Positions 8,001 through 11,202 of a stretch of 11,202 bases of DNA are shown here, one piece after another. The position numbers and the translations under genes are program-made. Numbering within the stretch: position 1 is the first letter of the stretch; every line of letters begins with the position of its first letter. The notes below the pieces were generated by a model. It was not told the origin of the DNA. It was given only the letters and a program-made list of their open reading frames with translations, and ran no database searches. This stretch comes from Nitrospirota bacterium (GTDB lineage Bacteria > Nitrospirota > Thermodesulfovibrionia > Thermodesulfovibrionales > JdFR-88), in the NCBI GenBank assembly GCA_021812785.1, contig JAKAMR010000082.1, positions 1 to 11,202 of the forward strand, given 5' to 3'.

Positions 8001-8072
8001 GGGCGATTAGCTCAGCGGGAGAGCGCTGCCTTCACACGGCAGAGGCCGTGGGTTCGAAACCCTCATCGCCCA
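8001..8072 (+). tRNA. tRNA-Val (anticodon CAC)
   Basis: The 72 bases fold as a cloverleaf. The acceptor GGGCGAT pairs perfectly with ATCGCCC, with discriminator A. The D arm is GCTC/GAGC with loop AGCGGGA. The anticodon arm is CTGCC/GGCAG with loop TTCACAC, giving anticodon CAC, which reads valine GUG. The variable loop is AGGCC. The T arm is GTGGG/CCCTC with loop TTCGAAA and contains one T-T mismatch at the second pair. CCA is not encoded. No terminator is obvious directly downstream. The tRNA points toward the convergent hemerythrin gene. Confidence 0.97.
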
Positions 8073-8131
8073 TTCTTTAAATCCTCTAACACTTCCTGCC
8101 TGCTTATGATATCGTTTCCGGACGCTGGCTA

Positions 8132-8566
8132 TCAAAAAAACCGGTGCCCAAGAAACCAGCAAAATTCCTTATCGTCCTTCGTCACGTGATCGTTTACCCA
8201 ATCCACCACCATATGTACCGTCTTTACGGACAGCTCGTATGCGCCTCTTGCTCCTGGTGCCCTTAGTTCAAGCAGTTCTTCCTTTAAGGCAAGCGTTCCG
8301 GCGGCAAACCTTTCATGTTTTTCCTTATGGGGGAAATATGACGGATAGCCATAATGCCTCATGGCTCTCTCTTCTTCTGAAAGATGGACCTTAATATATT
8401 CCTCCAGGAAAACTATGATTCCATGGATCATGTGCTTGCAAGAGCTCTCCTTGATGGCATGCCTCAAGGTATCCATCCTTCTTAGCAGGCCGTTTTTTAT
8501 TCTCTCCCTTGCCAGGATGCACTTGTCCGGGCGGATATCCGTATCGAGGCATTTCGTCATTTGCAT
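8132..8566 (-). CDS. Bacteriohemerythrin-like protein lacking the first iron-ligand histidine
   Basis: The 144-residue protein has the four-helix bacteriohemerythrin pattern. HLSEEE gives His61 and Glu65, HKEKH gives His80 and His84, and HVTKDD gives His127 and Asp132, with FLEEYIKVHLSEEERAM and VVDWVNDHVTKDDKEF close to the family consensus. Family members carry O2 or sense oxygen or iron through a di-iron centre. The usual first helix motif DxQH is absent: there is no histidine before residue 36, and Lys24 or Asn25 stands near the ligand position. The centre may therefore be incomplete or use another ligand. The N-terminus (about 1-20, with two cysteines) is unlike the usual W-containing start. 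The ATG at 8566 has an AAAGGA about 6 bases upstream, and upstream DNA encodes no missing N-terminus in any frame I examined. The last codons form part of a terminator hairpin. It is divergent from the H1-like gene. Confidence 0.88.
   Translation of the reverse strand: MQMTKCLDTDIRPDKCILARERIKNGLLRRMDTLRHAIKESSCKHMIHGIIVFLEEYIKVHLSEEERAMRHYGYPSYFPHKEKHERFAAGTLALKEELLELRAPGARGAYELSVKTVHMVVDWVNDHVTKDDKEFCWFLGHRFF
8134..8160 (-). terminator. Weak intrinsic terminator folded into the end of the hemerythrin gene
   Basis: On the minus strand GCTGGT (8155-8160) pairs with ACCGGT (8140-8145, including two wobbles) around a 9-base loop and runs into seven T residues (8134-8140). The T run forms the two final Phe codons and leads into the TGA stop. 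The stem is short, so the call is tentative. Confidence 0.4.
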
Positions 8567-8643
8567 GGTCGTCCTTTCTTTCTTAAAGAAACCGGATGTT
8601 TTAAGGTGCGCGGCTTCAGTAATTAATTTATCAATCCCTTGTT

Positions 8644-8655
8644 ACATCGTGATGT
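8644..8655. promoter_or_regulatory. 12-base palindrome between the divergent hemerythrin and H1-like genes
   Basis: ACATC GT GATGT is a perfect inverted repeat in the 221-base space between the two divergent start codons, 78 bases from the hemerythrin ATG and 70 bases before the H1-like promoter. It could be an operator, but it matches no regulator site that I can name. No convincing promoter for the hemerythrin gene is visible in this space. Confidence 0.3.
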
Positions 8656-8724
8656 CGGAGGTATTAAGTTTCAGTAAATGTGTGCAAATGTAATTTGACC
8701 TCTGTTTGAGGGCAATTCGATTTC

Positions 8725-8753
8725 TTGACAGGTCACCATAAAAAACATATAGT
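8725..8753 (+). promoter_or_regulatory. Near-consensus sigma-70 promoter of the H1-like gene
   Basis: A perfect TTGACA (8725-8730) and TATAGT (8748-8753) are exactly 17 bases apart. The A/T-rich leader of about 28 bases ends with GGAGG five bases before the ATG at 8788. Transcription and translation signals are both strong, so high expression is expected. Confidence 0.85.
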
Positions 8754-8787
8754 AATTTCAAATATTTTTTATTTTTTGGAGGACCTG

Positions 8788-9147
8788 ATGCCAGACAACA
8801 TAATTGAATTGATTAAAAAGCAGGGCGAGAAGCGGGTTGCCGATATCCGCGAACTTACCGGCAAGCTATCTGAACAGCTCAAGCACCTTATTAGCCTTAT
8901 CCCCGAGGAAACGAGAAACAAAAGCCTGGAGACCTTCCTCAATGACATCAGAAAAGGGGTCCTTGGGGAAAGGACACCGCGCCAGGGCGTAAAAAGGGGC
9001 AGGAAGCCGGCCGCTGCAAAACGCGGCAGAAAGGCCGTGCCCGGCGTAAAGCCTGCCGCAAAAAGGGGCAGGAGGAAAAAAGAAACGGATAAAGAAAAAA
9101 AACAAAAAACCTCGCAGGCCGTTGAGAGCGGACAGAAAACGGCATAA
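8788..9147 (+). CDS. Small histone-H1-like / AT-hook-like basic protein
   Basis: This 119-residue protein has two parts. Residues 1-57 form a helical, charged segment (IIELIKKQGEKRVADIRELTGKL and following) with heptad-like hydrophobic spacing that may mediate dimerisation. Residues 62-119 are a disordered tail rich in Lys, Arg, Ala and Pro, with three KRGR motifs: KRGRKP at 69-74, KRGRK at 78-82 and KRGRRKK at 92-98. These resemble AT-hook cores (RGRKP instead of RGRP) and the tails of bacterial H1-like proteins. DNA or RNA binding, as a nucleoid-associated protein, is likely by composition but not shown. The start is fixed by GGAGG five bases upstream; the in-frame TTG at 8725 is the -35 box of the promoter. 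It stands alone on the plus strand. Confidence 0.85.
   Translation: MPDNIIELIKKQGEKRVADIRELTGKLSEQLKHLISLIPEETRNKSLETFLNDIRKGVLGERTPRQGVKRGRKPAAAKRGRKAVPGVKPAAKRGRRKKETDKEKKQKTSQAVESGQKTA
8991..9073 (+). repeat. In-frame direct repeats coding for the KRGR motifs
   Basis: The 14-base sequence AAAAAGGGGCAGGA occurs at 8991-9004 and again at 9060-9073, 69 bases (23 codons) apart and in frame; each copy encodes part of a KRGR motif. A diverged third KRGRK lies between them. The tail may have grown by internal duplication. Confidence 0.65.
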
Positions 9148-9189
9148 GGCCCGCCCCGCAAATAAAATAAAAAACAGGGCGAGTCCTTT

Positions 9190-9208
9190 AAATCAAATCA
9201 AATCAAAT
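9190..9208. repeat. Short AAATC tandem repeat
   Basis: Three full copies and one partial copy of AAATC follow one another in the intergenic space after the H1-like gene. The unit is far too short for a CRISPR. Together with the neighbouring A runs it forms an A-rich tract. Confidence 0.7.
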
Positions 9209-9232
9209 AAAAAAGGCCCCGTTTTTTAAGGC
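9208..9232 (-). terminator. Possible weak terminator downstream of copA
   Basis: On the minus strand GCCTT pairs with GGGGC (two wobbles) around AAAAAAC and is followed by C and six T residues. It lies about 135 bases beyond the copA stop and the stem is poor. The rest of the 219-base space between the H1-like gene and copA holds no gene that I can support. Confidence 0.25.
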
Positions 9233-9366
9233 TGGTTTTACACGCTTTAAAGCTGTCCTATTTGTACTAGTCATACCCTGCATGTGAATTCCAGTGATGC
9301 CCTTTTTTCGCGGTGCGGAGGCCTTGTTGTTCTTGTCGTCACCCGGCCACATATTGCCTCATCCTT

Positions 9367-11202
9367 TTATATCCTTGCCCCGCGGAGCCTGAGAGAGTTG
9401 CTGATAACAGAGACCGAGCTGAAGCTCATTGCCGCAGCGGCTATAACGGGACTGAGAAGTATGCCCATGAAGGGATATAGCACGCCCGCCGCAATGGGAA
9501 TGCCGAAGGAATTATAGACGAAGGCAAAAAACAGGTTCTGTTTTATGTTGCGCATCGTAGCCCGGCTAAGCCGGATGGCGCGCACTATGCCTCGCAGGTC
9601 GCCTTTTACAAGGGTCACCCCGGCGCTCTCCATTGCCACATCAGTCCCTGTGCCCATGGCGATGCCTACATGCGCCTGGGCCAGCGCGGGTGCGTCATTA
9701 ATGCCATCCCCCGCCATTGCCACCATACGGCCTTCGCGCTGAAGACGTTTTACCACGTCCGCCTTCTGGTCCGGAAGGACGTCGGAGATGACCTCGTCTA
9801 TGGCCAGCTTTGAGGCCACCGCTTGGGCGGTTGTGCGGTTGTCCCCGGTGAGCATCACCACGCGAATGCCTTCCCTGTGAAGCTCGTTTATTGCATCTCT
9901 TGTGGTCCCCTTTACCGGGTCGGCAACCCCGATCAGTCCTGCGGCCTTGCCGCCAATGGACAGGAACATAGCGGTCTCGCCGGCCTGCCGCATCTCTCCG
10001 GCCCTGGCCGAAAGCCCTCCAAAATCAATCCCGGAATCCGTCATAAACGCCAGGTTGCCAAGCATCACTTTTTTTCCGTCCACCCGGCCCGATACGCCTT
10101 TGCCCGCTATGGAATTGAAGGACGAGGCCGCGCTGGGAGCCACTCCTTTTTGGGCCGCGCCGTTCACGATCGCTGCAGCAAGCGGGTGCTCGCTGCCTTT
10201 CTCTATAGTGGCGGCATGGTAAAGCACGGTCTTTTCGTCAAAGTCCGGGGCCGGGAAAACTTGGGTGAGTTTCGGCTTCCCTTCGGTAAGCGTTCCGGTT
10301 TTGTCCACGACCAGGGTGTCCACCTTTTTCATGACCTCTATCGCCTCGGCGTTCTTGAAGAGTACCCCGCCTGTGGCCCCTTTGCCGGTTGCCACCATTA
10401 TGGACATGGGTGTGGCAAGCCCAAGAGCGCAGGGACAGGCGATTATGAGCACGGCAACGGCATTTATCAGGGCCAGGGCCATCCGCGGCTGCGGGCCTAA
10501 TAACGCCCACCCGATGAAGGTGAGAACGGCGATCCCGGCCACCACCTCCACGAAATACGCGGCCACGATATCAACAAGCCTCTGTACCGGGGCGCGGCTG
10601 CGCTGCGCGTCGGCCACCATACGGACGATCTGTGAAAGGAGGGTCTCCGCCCCCACCTTTTCAGCCCGCATAAGGAGCGTGCCGGAGCCGTTTATGGTTG
10701 CCCCTATCACACGTCCGCCTTTTTTCTTTTCCACCGGGATGGGTTCGCCCGTTATCATGGACTCATCCACGGAGCTTGCCCCGTCCTCAATAGTGCCGTC
10801 CACCGGCACTTTTTCTCCCGGGCGGATGCGAAGAAGGTCCCCAGGCCGCACCTCTTCCAGGAGGACGTCCCTTTCGGAACCGCCAGGCTGCACCCTGCGC
10901 GCCGTTTTTGGCGCAAGCCCGAGAAGCTGCCTGATGGCCGCGCCTGTCTTTGTTCTTGCCCTCAGTTCCAGCACCTGGCCCAAAAGGACAAGCGCCGTTA
11001 TGAATGCGGCGGCCTCGAAGTATGTGCCCACCTCGCCGTTTGCCGCGCGGAAGGAGGCCGGGAAGATGCCTGGAAAAACCACGGCTACAACGCTGTATGA
11101 ATAGGACACCGCTACGCCAAGCCCTATCAATGTGAACATGTTGGGGCTTCTGTTTATTATCGATTGCCAGCCCCGGACGAAAAACGGCCAGCCGAGATCG
11201 GA
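9367..11202 (-). CDS. copA: Copper-exporting P1B-1 ATPase, N-terminus cut by right edge
   Basis: CopA pumps Cu(I) out of the cytoplasm using ATP. The 611 visible residues begin just before [22 protein letters not shown] and run to the true C-terminus. In order they show the actuator domain ([14 protein letters not shown]), the membrane metal site CPC at 10429-10437 ([11 protein letters not shown]), the phosphorylated aspartate in DKTGTLTEG (from 10305), the P1B-specific [25 protein letters not shown], and the last two helices with YNSFGIP (YNx4P) and MSFSS (MxxSS), the Cu(I)-specific signatures. The missing N-terminal part normally carries heavy-metal-associated domains and the first helices. 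No copper chaperone or CsoR/CueR regulator is visible before the edge. The first two or three residues at the edge (SDL) do not fit the family and coincide with adapter-like DNA. Ag(I) transport is also possible. Confidence 0.97.
   Translation of the reverse strand, partial: SDLGWPFFVRGWQSIINRSPNMFTLIGLGVAVSYSYSVVAVVFPGIFPASFRAANGEVGTYFEAAAFITALVLLGQVLELRARTKTGAAIRQLLGLAPKTARRVQPGGSERDVLLEEVRPGDLLRIRPGEKVPVDGTIEDGASSVDESMITGEPIPVEKKKGGRVIGATINGSGTLLMRAEKVGAETLLSQIVRMVADAQRSRAPVQRLVDIVAAYFVEVVAGIAVLTFIGWALLGPQPRMALALINAVAVLIIACPCALGLATPMSIMVATGKGATGGVLFKNAEAIEVMKKVDTLVVDKTGTLTEGKPKLTQVFPAPDFDEKTVLYHAATIEKGSEHPLAAAIVNGAAQKGVAPSAASSFNSIAGKGVSGRVDGKKVMLGNLAFMTDSGIDFGGLSARAGEMRQAGETAMFLSIGGKAAGLIGVADPVKGTTRDAINELHREGIRVVMLTGDNRTTAQAVASKLAIDEVISDVLPDQKADVVKRLQREGRMVAMAGDGINDAPALAQAHVGIAMGTGTDVAMESAGVTLVKGDLRGIVRAIRLSRATMRNIKQNLFFAFVYNSFGIPIAAGVLYPFMGILLSPVIAAAAMSFSSVSVISNSLRLRGARI
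11195..11202. other. Adapter-like octamer at the window end
   Basis: The last eight bases, AGATCGGA, equal the first eight bases of the common Illumina adapter. On the copA strand they read TCCGATCT and give Ser-Asp plus two bases of a Leu codon, where CopA proteins normally have hydrophobic residues such as Leu-Trp before GWPFF. This suggests untrimmed adapter at a contig end. Confidence 0.5.

Noticed and set aside
8132..8700. Frameshift as the cause of the missing N-terminal histidine of the hemerythrin-like protein
   Set aside because: I looked upstream on the minus strand for a coding stretch with a DxQH-like motif and found none, and the ATG has a good ribosome binding site.
8725..8787. 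In-frame TTG start for the H1-like gene adding 21 residues
   Set aside because: The TTG is part of the TTGACA -35 box; the ATG at 8788 has a GGAGG at ideal distance.
9190..9208. Tandem AAATC units as a CRISPR or iteron array
   Set aside because: The unit is only 5 bases with about four copies and no spacers; it is simple-sequence DNA.
10265..11104. 279-codon plus-strand open frame opposite copA (and another at 9823-10500)
   Set aside because: Both are antisense to unmistakable CopA motifs. Their Ser/Pro/Ala/Arg-rich composition is typical of shadow frames in GC-rich DNA.

Overview
The window is chromosomal sequence from a free-living bacterium of moderately high GC. Arginine AGG and isoleucine ATA codons are common in most genes, and no mobile element or CRISPR array is visible. 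There is no phylogenetic marker beyond ordinary housekeeping genes. Codon style and gene content (PyrR, a DUF255/YyaL protein, bacteriohemerythrin, CopA) would suit a lineage such as Nitrospirota or Desulfobacterota, but this is a weak guess.

The left half (1-5627, minus strand) is one tightly packed pyrimidine biosynthesis operon. In transcription order it reads pyrR, pyrB, pyrC, carA, an unrecognised two-helix membrane protein, and carB, which is cut by the left edge. Every junction overlaps: 8, 4, 16 (or 4), 4 and 8 bases. The products make carbamoyl phosphate (CarAB), carbamoyl aspartate (PyrB) and dihydroorotate (PyrC). The leader upstream of pyrR holds a sigma-70-like promoter, a hairpin that matches the PyrR-binding RNA consensus known from Bacillus at 13 of 14 positions, and a strong intrinsic terminator just before pyrR. 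Together these indicate uridine-nucleotide-controlled attenuation of the whole operon by its own first gene product.

Divergent from the operon, on the plus strand, lies a complete DUF255/YyaL-type thioredoxin-fold protein (5866-7866). A perfect 12-bp hairpin follows, then tRNA-Val(CAC) with its own promoter that begins at the foot of the hairpin. Next comes a minus-strand bacteriohemerythrin-like gene that lacks the usual first iron-ligand histidine and has a terminator folded into its last codons. Divergent from it is a small lysine/arginine-rich histone-H1-like or AT-hook-like protein with a near-consensus promoter and an excellent ribosome binding site.

The right end (9367-11202, minus strand) is a copper-exporting P1B-type ATPase, cut by the window edge. 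The last eight bases of the window equal the start of the common Illumina adapter and encode residues that do not fit the CopA family, so the right edge may be a contig end with untrimmed adapter.

The items most worth a second look are the PyrR attenuator, the membrane protein wedged between carA and carB, the atypical hemerythrin, the H1-like protein and the suspect contig end.
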